NCBI GenBank assembly: GCA_024641805.1
Contig: JAHECJ010000213.1
Span: forward strand, 1 to 5,167
Length of the DNA: 5,167 bases
Direction of reading: 5' to 3'
From: Desulfococcus sp.
Lineage (GTDB): Bacteria > Desulfobacterota > Desulfobacteria > Desulfobacterales > Desulfosalsimonadaceae
Below are positions 1-5,167 of this stretch, piece by piece (position 1 is the stretch's first letter; each line of letters begins with the position of its first letter). The translations under genes were made by a program, and so were the position numbers. The notes below the pieces were generated by a model, which was given only the letters and a program-made list of their open reading frames with translations, was not told where the DNA came from and searched no databases.

Positions 1-1022
1 GCCATGATCTGCATACCGATTATGTGGATGAAGACGGTAACATTGTCAGTACGCCGGAAACCCTGTTTCCGGAACAGACTCCCTACCTGGAATGGCTGGA
101 AAGTGATTATTCTAGTGGAAACAAGCAGTGCCAGTACTGTCACATGACTCAGGCCGGACGAACAAAAATCGCATCCAAACCGAGGCAGACCCGTGAGCGC
201 ATCGGCGTACTTCGCCATACCTTTTACACTGAAAACACCATGATGCTTTCCATCATCGATTCCCTTTCAAAAGACCTCGGTTGGGGCCTGCCGGACCTGA
301 TCGACGCCATTGACGACGGACAGAAGTATCTCGGTGGTGCCGGCAGCATCGAAATTGGAAATGTTTCCTGGCAGCAGAATACCCTGACCGTTCCGGTCCG
401 GGTCACGAATGACACCGGCCACAAACTGCCCACCAGCATACCTGTGAGGCGCGCTTTTATTCATCTTGCCGTATATGAAATAGGCGGGCAGGAACCACTT
501 TTCAGCTCCGGGGATGTTGATGGAGAGGGCCGGATCTTCGGCGTGGATGCGGATTTCCCCCCTTATACTTTCGAACCGCATTACGACCTGATTACATCGC
601 CGGAACAGGTCCAGGTGTATGAAGGAATTATGGGAACCTTTGAAGGGGATGTCACATACACACTTTTACGGGCCAGCCATTTTATCAAGGACAACCGGAT
701 TCTTCCCCTCGGCTTTGATAAAAACAACCCTGAAATCAACCATCTTATCCTTCCGGCCGGTGACGCCCTGTTATCCGATGATAACTTTAACAATGGCGAA
801 GACCGGATTACATACCAGATACCGAATCTTTCCGGCTCCGGGTTTCGTATTGTGGCGGAATTAAAGGACCAGACCCTGGCCTACCCCTTTATTGCGGATT
901 TATCTGATGATGAGGGTGCCGATGAGAATGGACCGATCCCGTTATTTTTAAACGAGTACGATCATCACAAAGTGCATTTTGAAATTATTGCCAGTGATAC
1001 CGTAGACTTTAACGCGCAATAA
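1..1022 (+). CDS. Multiheme c-type cytochrome, C-terminal part (5' end outside window)
   Basis: The reading frame is open to the left edge; the first full codons read HDLHTDYVDEDGN, so the GTG at 24 is internal and the true start lies upstream. One complete heme-binding CXXCH (CQYCH) lies at 129-143. The first two bases, GC, come just before a His codon, so the edge may cut another CXXCH, since TGC is one of four possible codons. After the heme site come a His in RHTFYTEN, a possible axial ligand, then NDTGHKLPTSIPVRR from about 408, and a beta-rich region of about 190 residues with no heme site that contains KDNRILPLGFDK. This order of heme part, HxFxxxN, TGHKLPT and beta domain is typical of periplasmic multiheme cytochromes of anaerobic bacteria. 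Such proteins carry electrons to or from respiratory partners; the partner cannot be named here. The heme number and export signal are outside the window. The gene ends in TAA, followed by a long dyad. Confidence 0.85.
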   Translation, partial: HDLHTDYVDEDGNIVSTPETLFPEQTPYLEWLESDYSSGNKQCQYCHMTQAGRTKIASKPRQTRERIGVLRHTFYTENTMMLSIIDSLSKDLGWGLPDLIDAIDDGQKYLGGAGSIEIGNVSWQQNTLTVPVRVTNDTGHKLPTSIPVRRAFIHLAVYEIGGQEPLFSSGDVDGEGRIFGVDADFPPYTFEPHYDLITSPEQVQVYEGIMGTFEGDVTYTLLRASHFIKDNRILPLGFDKNNPEINHLILPAGDALLSDDNFNNGEDRITYQIPNLSGSGFRIVAELKDQTLAYPFIADLSDDEGADENGPIPLFLNEYDHHKVHFEIIASDTVDFNAQ

Positions 1023-1048
1023 AAGCGGGGTTGTTTTTACATACAGGA

Positions 1049-1097
1049 ATAGAAAATAGTGGAATAAAATACATGATTTTATTCCACTATTTTCTAT
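1049..1097. repeat. Perfect 22-bp inverted repeat at a convergent gene junction; possible bidirectional terminator
   Basis: Two arms of 22 bp (1049-1070 and 1076-1097) are exact reverse complements around a 5-base centre, acatg. The pairing stops at both outer ends (A1048 opposite A1098). The stem is AT-rich with a short GC-containing core, TAGTGG/CCACTA. It starts 27 bp after the cytochrome stop, and the opposing ychJ gene ends at 1221, so a bidirectional transcription terminator or 3'-end stabilising hairpin is the simplest reading. It is not a classic GC-rich stem followed by a U-run; the U-rich stretch lies within the 3' arm in either direction. A small mobile or REP-like element is an alternative, but no flanking target duplication was noticed. 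Confidence 0.75.
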
Positions 1098-1170
1098 AAG
1101 ACGAAATTCCGTTAATCATAGTGGGAAAGCCGCCCCTCACTCAAAAAGACACCGGTTGCAATCTACGCTG

Positions 1171-1193
1171 CAAAAAAAGTCCGGCATTTCCGG
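1171..1193 (-). terminator. Weak candidate terminator downstream of the ychJ-family gene
   Basis: Read on the - strand, a short GC stem CCGG-AAATG-CCGG (1181-1193) is followed two bases later by a run of seven T. It begins about 28 bases after the ychJ stop codon, where a terminator is expected. The stem is only 4 bp, so termination may rely on the larger dyad at 1049-1097 instead. Confidence 0.25.
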
Positions 1194-1220
1194 CTATGCA
1201 CCTGGCTATTCCTGCCGCCT

Positions 1221-1709
1221 TTACTTTCCGCAGCATTTTTTATATTTTTTGCCGCTGTTGCACGGACAGGGATCGTTGCGGCCGACCTTCGGTTCCGCCC
1301 GCACAAACTGCTTAACCGCTGGCGCTGCGCCATCCGTAAAATACCAGACACCGTCATGCTTCATAAAAGAAGCAATTTCATGGTGGCTGTTTTTTTTATC
1401 TTTAACGGCGTAGTGCGCGATAAACTCGACAGTACCGCTCGCATCATCCTTTCCGCCGTTTTCAGTATTCACTATTTCCAATCCTTCCCAATCGGACTTG
1501 GCCGCCCAGTCCCGGGTCTGTTTTTCGTCAAACCCGTCGCGGTGGTCCGGGTGAAGGGTGCTAAATAAAAAATCCGTTTCCACGTTTGCGTAGGCGCTGT
1601 ACCTTGCGCGCATGAGTTTTTCCGCCGTTTCAGGCGCGGTTACGCCTTTGATTACCGGTTCGCAACAGTCTGCATAGGCAATGCCGGATCCGCAGGGACA
1701 ATTATTCAT
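1221..1709 (-). CDS. ychJ: YchJ-family protein (UPF0225) with a SEC-C zinc motif at each end
   Basis: The 162-residue product matches the YchJ family layout and is close to the length of E. coli YchJ, about 150 residues. The N-terminal SEC-C motif is C4-x-C6, eight residues, then C15-C16. The C-terminal one is C148-x-C150, eight residues, then C159-C160, in the typical GRNDPCPC...KKCC context. Both are complete, so each can bind zinc. Between them lies the NTF2-like middle domain, with the family stretch TAPETAEKLMRARYSAYA (24-41) and a W-x-x-L...GTVEF-x-A-x-Y region (74-100). SEC-C is also the zinc motif at the SecA C-terminus, but the role of YchJ is not established and its location is probably the cytoplasm. 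The ATG at 1709 is supported by AAAGGAG five bases upstream. The gene is isolated: 268 bp separate it from the patatin gene upstream, so it probably has its own promoter, although no convincing -35/-10 pair was found. Confidence 0.9.
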   Translation of the reverse strand: MNNCPCGSGIAYADCCEPVIKGVTAPETAEKLMRARYSAYANVETDFLFSTLHPDHRDGFDEKQTRDWAAKSDWEGLEIVNTENGGKDDASGTVEFIAHYAVKDKKNSHHEIASFMKHDGVWYFTDGAAPAVKQFVRAEPKVGRNDPCPCNSGKKYKKCCGK

Positions 1710-1714
1710 GAATA

Positions 1715-1721
1715 CTCCTTT
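1715..1721 (-). promoter_or_regulatory. Ribosome binding site of the ychJ-family gene
   Basis: AAAGGAG on the - strand ends five bases before the ATG at 1709, nearly a full match to the 16S rRNA anti-Shine-Dalgarno. It fixes the start codon. Confidence 0.8.
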
Positions 1722-1776
1722 AATTGTTATCAGTCGTTGTTGTGGTAATTCAGCCGAAATACTGAGTAATTAGAGC

Positions 1777-1819
1777 TTATTTTTTATTGGTTTTTTCTTT
1801 GATCGAAAATAAAAAATAA
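1777..1819. repeat. AT-only 12-bp inverted repeat in the ychJ upstream region
   Basis: The arms TTATTTTTTATT (1777-1788) and AATAAAAAATAA (1808-1819) are exact reverse complements around 19 bases. The arms contain only A and T, so this may be base-composition chance, a curved or AT-rich upstream element of the ychJ promoter, or a weak hairpin. Close by, ATCGA-CAT-TCGAT at 1838-1850 forms a small 5-bp dyad. Apart from these and the doubtful small frame, nothing else was seen in 1722-1977. Confidence 0.4.
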
Positions 1820-1881
1820 ACCAAAGCGATTTCCGCCATCGACATTCGATGCTGACTATTCAAAGTTTCGCTTTTAATCAT
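1777..1881 (-). CDS. Possible 34-residue small protein, doubtful
   Basis: In the 268-bp gap between the patatin and ychJ genes, the - strand carries an ATG-to-TAA frame of 34 codons. The product begins MIKSETLNSQHRM, has a short hydrophobic run MAEIALVYFLFSI (about 15-27) and ends in a lysine-rich tail. That shape, one hydrophobic segment followed by a basic end, is seen in small membrane peptides. Only a weak A-rich stretch (AAAAAAGA) precedes the ATG, and the region is AT-rich, so a frame of this length can arise by chance. The 3' third lies in the inverted repeat at 1777-1819. I recognise no family. Confidence 0.15.
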   Translation of the reverse strand: MIKSETLNSQHRMSMAEIALVYFLFSIKEKTNKK

Positions 1882-1977
1882 TCTTTTTTGGTTTAACCGG
1901 CCTGGGATATGGAATCAAGTCTGATGTTGGCCGATTTAAAAATTCCGATAAACGCCGACTTGTCTCCTCCGGACAAT

Positions 1978-3684
1978 TCAGTGCTTCGGCCGCCGCAATC
2001 CCGATTCACCCGATGTTTCCCGGATCCGGCCGTAACGCAGAAACAGGGGGTCAAATACCGTCAGTTGAATCCACGACGCCACGGCTATAATATATGAAAA
2101 AGGTTCGGGCAGGCGAAGGGAGATCAGGGTCTTTAGTATCCGTTGTTTGATTCCTCTTAAAACCGCCACATTGTCCATAAGCTTCAGGATTCTGGCATTT
2201 TGCGTGTAGATCAGCACCAGGACGGAAGCGATCAAAAGGCCCCAGAAAATCATGGGCGACGTTTTACTAATCAGAAACAATGCCAGCAATGTGAAAATAG
2301 CGGGAAAAGGCAACAGGATCAGGTACGGCATGGCTTTCTTTAGCAGAAAAACCTTAAACATCTGATGGGAGCCCACCTCCAAATGAAAAAGCAAATCTTT
2401 TCGACCTTCATCATTGGTTAAAAACCGGTCGCGGATTTCCATAAACCGCCAGTTCCGGGTGGCCGGCAGCGAATCCGGGACCAGTTCAAATCCGTTGCTT
2501 TCCAAAACCCTGCGGCTTAACTGGTAGCCATAGTACATCAGGGTGTCAGCCTCCCGGTCGGTGAATGAATCCATGGCGGTGCGAATCCGGGTTAACGCCC
2601 GGACAATTTTTGGGGAATCCGCCGGAAAAATTTCATTTCGGGTTTCCCATTGCCCCAGGTCAAACATCGCAAAGCGCCCATGACCGTATTTATAGAGTTC
2701 ATTCAATGTTTTGCTGCGAATCCGGTCCATGAGAATATCGTTTGCCCGCAAGGCCACATTGAGAAATTGGGTGGAGGGATGTTTCTCAAATTTCAAAATA
2801 TCCGACGCGTCACTACAGATAATGTGGGTGCAGTTTTCGGCAAACAATGACGCGAGCCCCTGGTTATCCACCAGACCGCCGTCCACCAGACGGATGGTCA
2901 AGCGTTTTCCGTCCGCTTCATAAAGATTCCGGATCTGTAAGGGTTCGAAAATGCCGGGCACACAGCTGGATGCCGCCACCGCCTGGCCTAATGTAATGTT
3001 GTAAAGAATTTTCCGCTGTTCGATGGTCAACCGGTCATCATCAATTCGAAATTTTTTTAAAAATTCAATGGGATCATTGCCGGATTCAAGCTCAGTACGT
3101 TTCTCACCAGCTGAAACACTTGTGAACTGCCAGAGGTGGCCGGTGTTCAGCGCCGTAGCATTGATAATCAGAAAAGGAATCCGCGTGCCTTCGGCAAGAT
3201 TGGCAGCCAGAGGCCGGATGGGTAAGTTTTTCAACGGGATCCGATCCTGATGGGTTCCTGCACCATACGGTTGCGAGATTGGAAGGTAAAAATACCTTTC
3301 CAGAAGCTCGGCCAGCCGCTCGGTGTTGGAATATTCGGCAGCCAGCATTCGGGCATTTTTCACCGGATCCAGAAAGGTGCGCATCAGCATATTTTTCTGA
3401 ACGGCAGCCAGAAAATCGGTTTCAATTTCTGAGACGATCCGGATATAGGCTTCCCGGCCGGGCGGCTCCTGACCTTCTACCGATGCTTGTTCCAGCAGCG
3501 CCTTCACCTTGAGATAATAATAGGCGGCAATAATCGAACCCCCGGATACCGAAGAAATCACATCGATTTTGCGGAGCAGGTCCTGTTCCGCCAGCCGGGC
3601 CAATCCCCCGATATGAAACAAGGCGGACCGAAATCCGCCTCCGGACAGCGCGAGGCCTAATTTAAAATCGTTCGGAGATTCCAT
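1978..3684 (-). CDS. Patatin-like phospholipase with C-terminal membrane segments
   Basis: The product has 568 residues. The patatin catalytic domain begins at once: the oxyanion-hole loop SGGGFRSA is at 14-21, the nucleophile elbow S-V-S47-G-G follows at 45-49, and the catalytic Asp268 sits in LVDGGLVDNQG. The Ser-Asp dyad of the family is therefore complete. The elbow has Ser where the consensus GxSxG has its first Gly, a variant found in many bacterial members. The expected activity is hydrolysis of acyl esters of (phospho)lipids; the substrate is unknown. There is no N-terminal signal peptide. Hydrophobic stretches at about 451-472 and 477-493, and a weaker one at 529-548, suggest the enzyme is anchored in the inner membrane by its C-terminal part with the catalytic domain in the cytoplasm. 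The ATG at 3684 leaves only six residues before the first strand; the ribosome binding site is weak (GGAAAAG, about 10 bases upstream). It lies 113 bp after the zinc-module gene, possibly in the same transcript. No cyclic-nucleotide synthase or other CBASS partner is nearby. Confidence 0.9.
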   Translation of the reverse strand: MESPNDFKLGLALSGGGFRSALFHIGGLARLAEQDLLRKIDVISSVSGGSIIAAYYYLKVKALLEQASVEGQEPPGREAYIRIVSEIETDFLAAVQKNMLMRTFLDPVKNARMLAAEYSNTERLAELLERYFYLPISQPYGAGTHQDRIPLKNLPIRPLAANLAEGTRIPFLIINATALNTGHLWQFTSVSAGEKRTELESGNDPIEFLKKFRIDDDRLTIEQRKILYNITLGQAVAASSCVPGIFEPLQIRNLYEADGKRLTIRLVDGGLVDNQGLASLFAENCTHIICSDASDILKFEKHPSTQFLNVALRANDILMDRIRSKTLNELYKYGHGRFAMFDLGQWETRNEIFPADSPKIVRALTRIRTAMDSFTDREADTLMYYGYQLSRRVLESNGFELVPDSLPATRNWRFMEIRDRFLTNDEGRKDLLFHLEVGSHQMFKVFLLKKAMPYLILLPFPAIFTLLALFLISKTSPMIFWGLLIASVLVLIYTQNARILKLMDNVAVLRGIKQRILKTLISLRLPEPFSYIIAVASWIQLTVFDPLFLRYGRIRETSGESGLRRPKH

Positions 3685-3707
3685 GCCATATTATCTTTTC
3701 CGTTTGA

Positions 3708-3748
3708 AAATGCATATTCGACGTATCGGTTTTCAACCGTTTGCATTT
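3708..3748. other. Nested inverted repeats in the leader before the patatin gene
   Basis: The 113-bp gap 3685-3797 holds an inner hairpin CGGTT-TTC-AACCG (3727-3739) inside a 7-bp outer repeat AAATGCA (3708-3714) / TGCATTT (3742-3748). On the transcript this would fold 24 to 64 bases before the patatin start. No T-run follows, so it is not a standard terminator. It could be a processing or regulatory structure, or chance. No convincing promoter was found in the gap. Confidence 0.35.
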
Positions 3749-3797
3749 GCTGAAGCAGTGGCAGGATGTGTTATAAGACCGAATCGTCCGGATTTTC

Positions 3798-4457
3798 TTA
3801 CAGCGGCTTTTTCGTCTGCCACTGGCCGTATATATCAAACTTTCGGGCACTCCAGCTACCGTCTCCTTTTTTTACCACTCCGCGAACCAGTTCGGTATTT
3901 ACTACCCGGGTGACTTTGTAAACCCTGCCCCAGTAATCACACACAATATAATCTTTCCCGACATACTGGTGTTTTTTATTCTTGATACATTCCTCGCAAA
4001 ACCATGCCTGAACAGGTTTTGGCGGCACCAGGGGGGCCTTGCCCACCGGTTCGATTTTTTTACAGCCATTGCACTTTCTCAGTTTCGGCAGCACTTCATG
4101 GGCCTGAACTGAGACATCATCCACATCAGAAAGGACCGCCTGCTGATCCTTTTTGATTTTTTCCGCCTGATTCCCGTTATTTTGCGACGCTTTTTTCTTA
4201 TTTACCGGCCAGACAACATTGTCGAACGATCGCTCTTTAGACGCTTTTTTTTCAAGCCCGGCGGCCGGAGCGGCTATATCGGATTTCGTCTTTTTTTGAT
4301 TATCCACTTTCGGTTCCGTATTGTGCGGCGGGTGTTCCAAGCGCTTTGCAAAACATTCTTTGCAGATCAGATATCGTCCGTCCGGGCTGAACAGATTTTC
4401 CTCAAACGCATCAACCGGCTTGACTTCATTGCACCTTATGCATTTTTTTTCTTTCAT
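3798..4457 (-). CDS. Hypothetical protein with two four-cysteine zinc-binding modules
   Basis: The 219-residue protein belongs to no family I recognise by name. It has three parts. Residues 1-40 form a zinc-ribbon-like module, C6-x2-C9 ... C32-x2-C35, with the pattern CIRCNEVKPVDAF...GRYLICKECF. This resembles the short zinc knuckles found in many phage and HNH-linked proteins, where the phrase C-x-x-C-x-x-x-K-P-x-x-x-F recurs. Residues 41-125 are a charged, lysine- and glutamine-rich linker that looks disordered. Residues 126-160 form a second module, C129-x2-C132 ... C154-x2-C157. The tail (165-219), rich in aromatic residues and valine, looks like a small beta domain and carries one further Cys at 173. 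No signal peptide or membrane segment is present, so it is probably cytoplasmic. Nucleic-acid or protein binding is an inference from the zinc modules. The ATG at 4457 follows GGAGGG by three bases. It starts 31 bp after yqeY ends, so the two are probably one operon. Confidence 0.8.
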   Translation of the reverse strand: MKEKKCIRCNEVKPVDAFEENLFSPDGRYLICKECFAKRLEHPPHNTEPKVDNQKKTKSDIAAPAAGLEKKASKERSFDNVVWPVNKKKASQNNGNQAEKIKKDQQAVLSDVDDVSVQAHEVLPKLRKCNGCKKIEPVGKAPLVPPKPVQAWFCEECIKNKKHQYVGKDYIVCDYWGRVYKVTRVVNTELVRGVVKKGDGSWSARKFDIYGQWQTKKPL

Positions 4458-4460
4458 CGG

Positions 4461-4466
4461 CCCTCC
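4461..4466 (-). promoter_or_regulatory. Ribosome binding site of the zinc-module gene
   Basis: GGAGGG on the - strand ends three bases before the ATG at 4457. Aligned on the GGAGG core, the gap is four bases, close but workable. It lies in the 31-bp gap after yqeY, with no room for a full promoter. Confidence 0.7.
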
Positions 4467-4488
4467 ATAAGTTCAGGCATTTTTCCGG

Positions 4489-4890
4489 TTACAGCTTCTG
4501 GAGAATTTCTTTGACCTGGTTGCCGTCGGCAGCAGATCCGAAATGCCCCATGATATCCTTCATCGCCTGCATTTTATTTTTGTACTTGGAAAAATCAACA
4601 TTTTCGTGAATCCAACTTCGCAGTTCATCATCAGACGCCATTTTCGGCAGATATGACTCCAGTATGTCAATATACCGCGAATCCCCTGCCCGCCCCGACT
4701 GCTCCAGAGTTTCCCGCTCCGACTTGACCAGCTTTTTCAAAACTCTCACCACCTCGTCATCCGAAAGCGCTTTTGTCTCCGCCCGGCCGAATTCACCCAT
4801 TACCACCCGCAGGGAGTTCTTTTTCTCTTCGTCCTTGTCTTTCATGGCCTGCATCATATCTTTTTTGATCTGTTCCTGTAGCGTCATCAT
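4489..4890 (-). CDS. yqeY: GatB/YqeY domain protein
   Basis: The 133-residue product is a stand-alone YqeY-type protein, related to the helical tail domain of GatB of the tRNA amidotransferase. Family marks are the start LQEQIKKDMMQAMKDKDEEKKNSLRVVMGEF (4-34), LSDDEVVRVLKKLVKSERETLEQ (42-64), ILESYLPKMASDDEL (76-90) and the end MGHFGSAADGNQVKEILQKL (114-133). It is somewhat shorter than the usual length of about 147-150 residues, mainly between the second and third blocks (around 65-75), but all blocks are present and in frame. The family's role is not firmly known; a tRNA-related task is inferred from GatB, and it acts in the cytoplasm. AAGGAG ends five bases before the ATG at 4890 and eight before a second ATG at 4887, so either may be used. 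Elsewhere the gene often follows rpsU; here the gene upstream is something else. It appears to be the first gene of an operon with the zinc-module gene. Confidence 0.9.
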   Translation of the reverse strand: MMTLQEQIKKDMMQAMKDKDEEKKNSLRVVMGEFGRAETKALSDDEVVRVLKKLVKSERETLEQSGRAGDSRYIDILESYLPKMASDDELRSWIHENVDFSKYKNKMQAMKDIMGHFGSAADGNQVKEILQKL

Positions 4891-4895
4891 TCCTG

Positions 4896-4901
4896 CTCCT
4901 T
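4896..4901 (-). promoter_or_regulatory. Ribosome binding site of yqeY
   Basis: AAGGAG on the - strand lies five bases before the first and eight before the second of two adjacent ATG codons. The second spacing is nearer the optimum, so the protein may start at Met2. Confidence 0.75.
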
Positions 4902-4920
4902 ATAAAATTGTATTCCCGAC

Positions 4921-4962
4921 CTCTCCGACGGAATTGGATTGCCTGCCTGTCCGTCAAGAGAG
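4921..4962 (-). other. Stem-loop in the yqeY 5' leader
   Basis: CTCTC (4921-4925) pairs with GAGAG (4958-4962), and GACGGA (4927-4932) with TCCGTC (4950-4955). Together they make an 11-bp stem broken by a small internal loop (one base against two), with a 17-base loop rich in GGCA/TGCC repeats. It would sit about 30 bases before the yqeY start on the transcript. No T-run follows directly, so it is not an obvious terminator. A leader control element or a stability hairpin are possible readings. Confidence 0.45.
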
Positions 4963-4978
4963 TATGATTTTTATATAT

Positions 4979-4993
4979 AATGTTCATAACATT
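4979..4993. promoter_or_regulatory. Palindrome AATGTT-CAT-AACATT over the candidate yqeY -10; possible operator
   Basis: The 6-bp arms are perfect reverse complements around three bases. The dyad covers the proposed -10 element (4983-4988), which is where a repressor would bind. An AT-rich tract TTATATATAA lies beside it (4971-4980). No known regulator site is matched with confidence. Confidence 0.35.
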
Positions 4994-5011
4994 GTGGGTT
5001 TTCCGGATCAA
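4983..5011 (-). promoter_or_regulatory. Candidate sigma-70 promoter for yqeY
   Basis: On the - strand, TTGATC (5006-5011, 4 of 6 to TTGACA) is separated by 17 bases from TATGAA (4983-4988, 4 of 6 to TATAAT). A TG one base before the -10 (TGTTATGAA) gives the extended -10 form. A transcript from about 4976 would have a leader of about 85 bases holding the stem-loop at 4921-4962. Judged by eye only. Confidence 0.4.
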
Positions 5012-5026
5012 CCGCTGTCGACGGTT
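5010..5026. other. Small hairpin after the unidentified upstream gene
   Basis: AACCG (5010-5014) and CGGTT (5022-5026) form a 5-bp stem, six with a G-T pair, 26 bases beyond the stop of the partial gene at 5053. On the - strand no T-run follows, so as a terminator it is weak. It overlaps the proposed -35 of yqeY by two bases. Confidence 0.25.
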
Positions 5027-5052
5027 CTTTACCGCTAAGCTGAAATTAACTA

Positions 5053-5167
5053 TTACCGTCCGCCCCGGTAAAAGGCCAGTTGACCGGCCTGAGGCGTAAA
5101 AACAGCCATCAGCTGATCCTGTTCTTTTGCCGACAATGGCTCTTTTAAAGCGCCTGTCGCAGCCAGG
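5053..5167 (-). CDS. Unidentified protein, last 37 codons (5' end outside window)
   Basis: The - strand frame ends in TAA at 5053-5055 and is open to the right edge. The visible tail begins LAATGALKEPLSAKEQDQLM and ends in AFYRGGR. It looks like normal protein: balanced composition, a helix-like LSAKEQDQLMAVF stretch and an aromatic-glycine end. It does not resemble the highly basic end of ribosomal protein S21, the common neighbour of yqeY. A second - strand frame is also open here and runs on into yqeY out of register, but its arginine- and cysteine-rich translation looks like a shadow. I recognise no family. It ends 162 bp before yqeY, with a promoter-like region between, so it is probably a separate transcription unit. 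Confidence 0.5.
   Translation of the reverse strand, partial: LAATGALKEPLSAKEQDQLMAVFTPQAGQLAFYRGGR

Noticed and set aside
1023..1048. CGC-AATAAAA-GCG followed by a T-run just after the cytochrome stop as a terminator
   Set aside because: The stem is only 3 bp; the large dyad at 1049-1097 is a far better candidate.
1909..2097. + strand frame of 62 codons beginning in the gap after the patatin gene
   Set aside because: It has no ribosome binding site, and more than half of it is antisense to the patatin 3' end.
2938..2960. T-loop-like GGTTCGAAAA resembling part of a tRNA
   Set aside because: It lies inside the patatin coding region, and no acceptor stem or anticodon arm surrounds it.
3662..3850. 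- strand frame between the zinc-module and patatin genes
   Set aside because: It overlaps the end of one gene and the start of the other in a different frame, and its basic, cysteine-rich translation looks like a shadow.
1978..4890. Anti-phage (CBASS-like) operon built around the patatin
   Set aside because: No cyclic-nucleotide synthase, sensor, nuclease or other defence partner is present; the neighbours are yqeY, ychJ and a zinc-module protein.
4793..5011. - strand frame of 72 codons across the yqeY start, open further to the right edge
   Set aside because: It overlaps the well-supported yqeY start out of register, has an arginine-rich unlikely translation and no ribosome binding site of its own.
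5136..5167. + strand ATG with an open frame to the right edge
   Set aside because: There is no ribosome binding site, and it is antisense to the better-supported - strand gene tail.

Overview
The window looks like bacterial chromosome of moderate GC, with no sign of plasmid, phage or insertion sequence. The best lineage guess is a Desulfobacterota-type (former Deltaproteobacteria) anaerobe. This rests on the C-terminal part of a periplasmic multiheme cytochrome of a type common there and on general gene style. It is an inference; the window has no rRNA or other taxonomic marker.

Layout: the + strand carries one gene, the 3' part of a multiheme c-type cytochrome (1-1022), open at the left edge. 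Everything else is on the - strand and converges on it. From right to left the - strand holds: the last 37 codons of an unidentified gene (5053-5167, cut by the right edge); a yqeY-family gene (4489-4890) behind a 162-bp region with a plausible promoter and a structured leader; a gene for a protein with two separate four-cysteine zinc-binding modules (3798-4457); a patatin-like phospholipase with C-terminal membrane segments (1978-3684); and a ychJ-family gene with a SEC-C motif at each end (1221-1709). The convergent junction (1023-1220) holds a 49-bp AT-rich dyad with perfect 22-bp arms.

How the genes might work together: yqeY and the zinc-module gene are 31 bp apart and probably co-transcribed. 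The patatin gene follows after 113 bp with no clear terminator between, so it may be part of the same transcript. ychJ lies 268 bp beyond the patatin gene, has its own strong ribosome binding site and is probably transcribed separately. No functional link between the cytochrome and the - strand genes is visible.

The window reads mostly as ordinary chromosomal housekeeping and accessory genes. The points most worth a second look are the unrecognised double-zinc-module protein beside the membrane-anchored patatin, the perfect palindrome at the convergent junction, and the dyad and stem-loop ahead of yqeY. No complete new defence or mobile system can be supported from this sequence.
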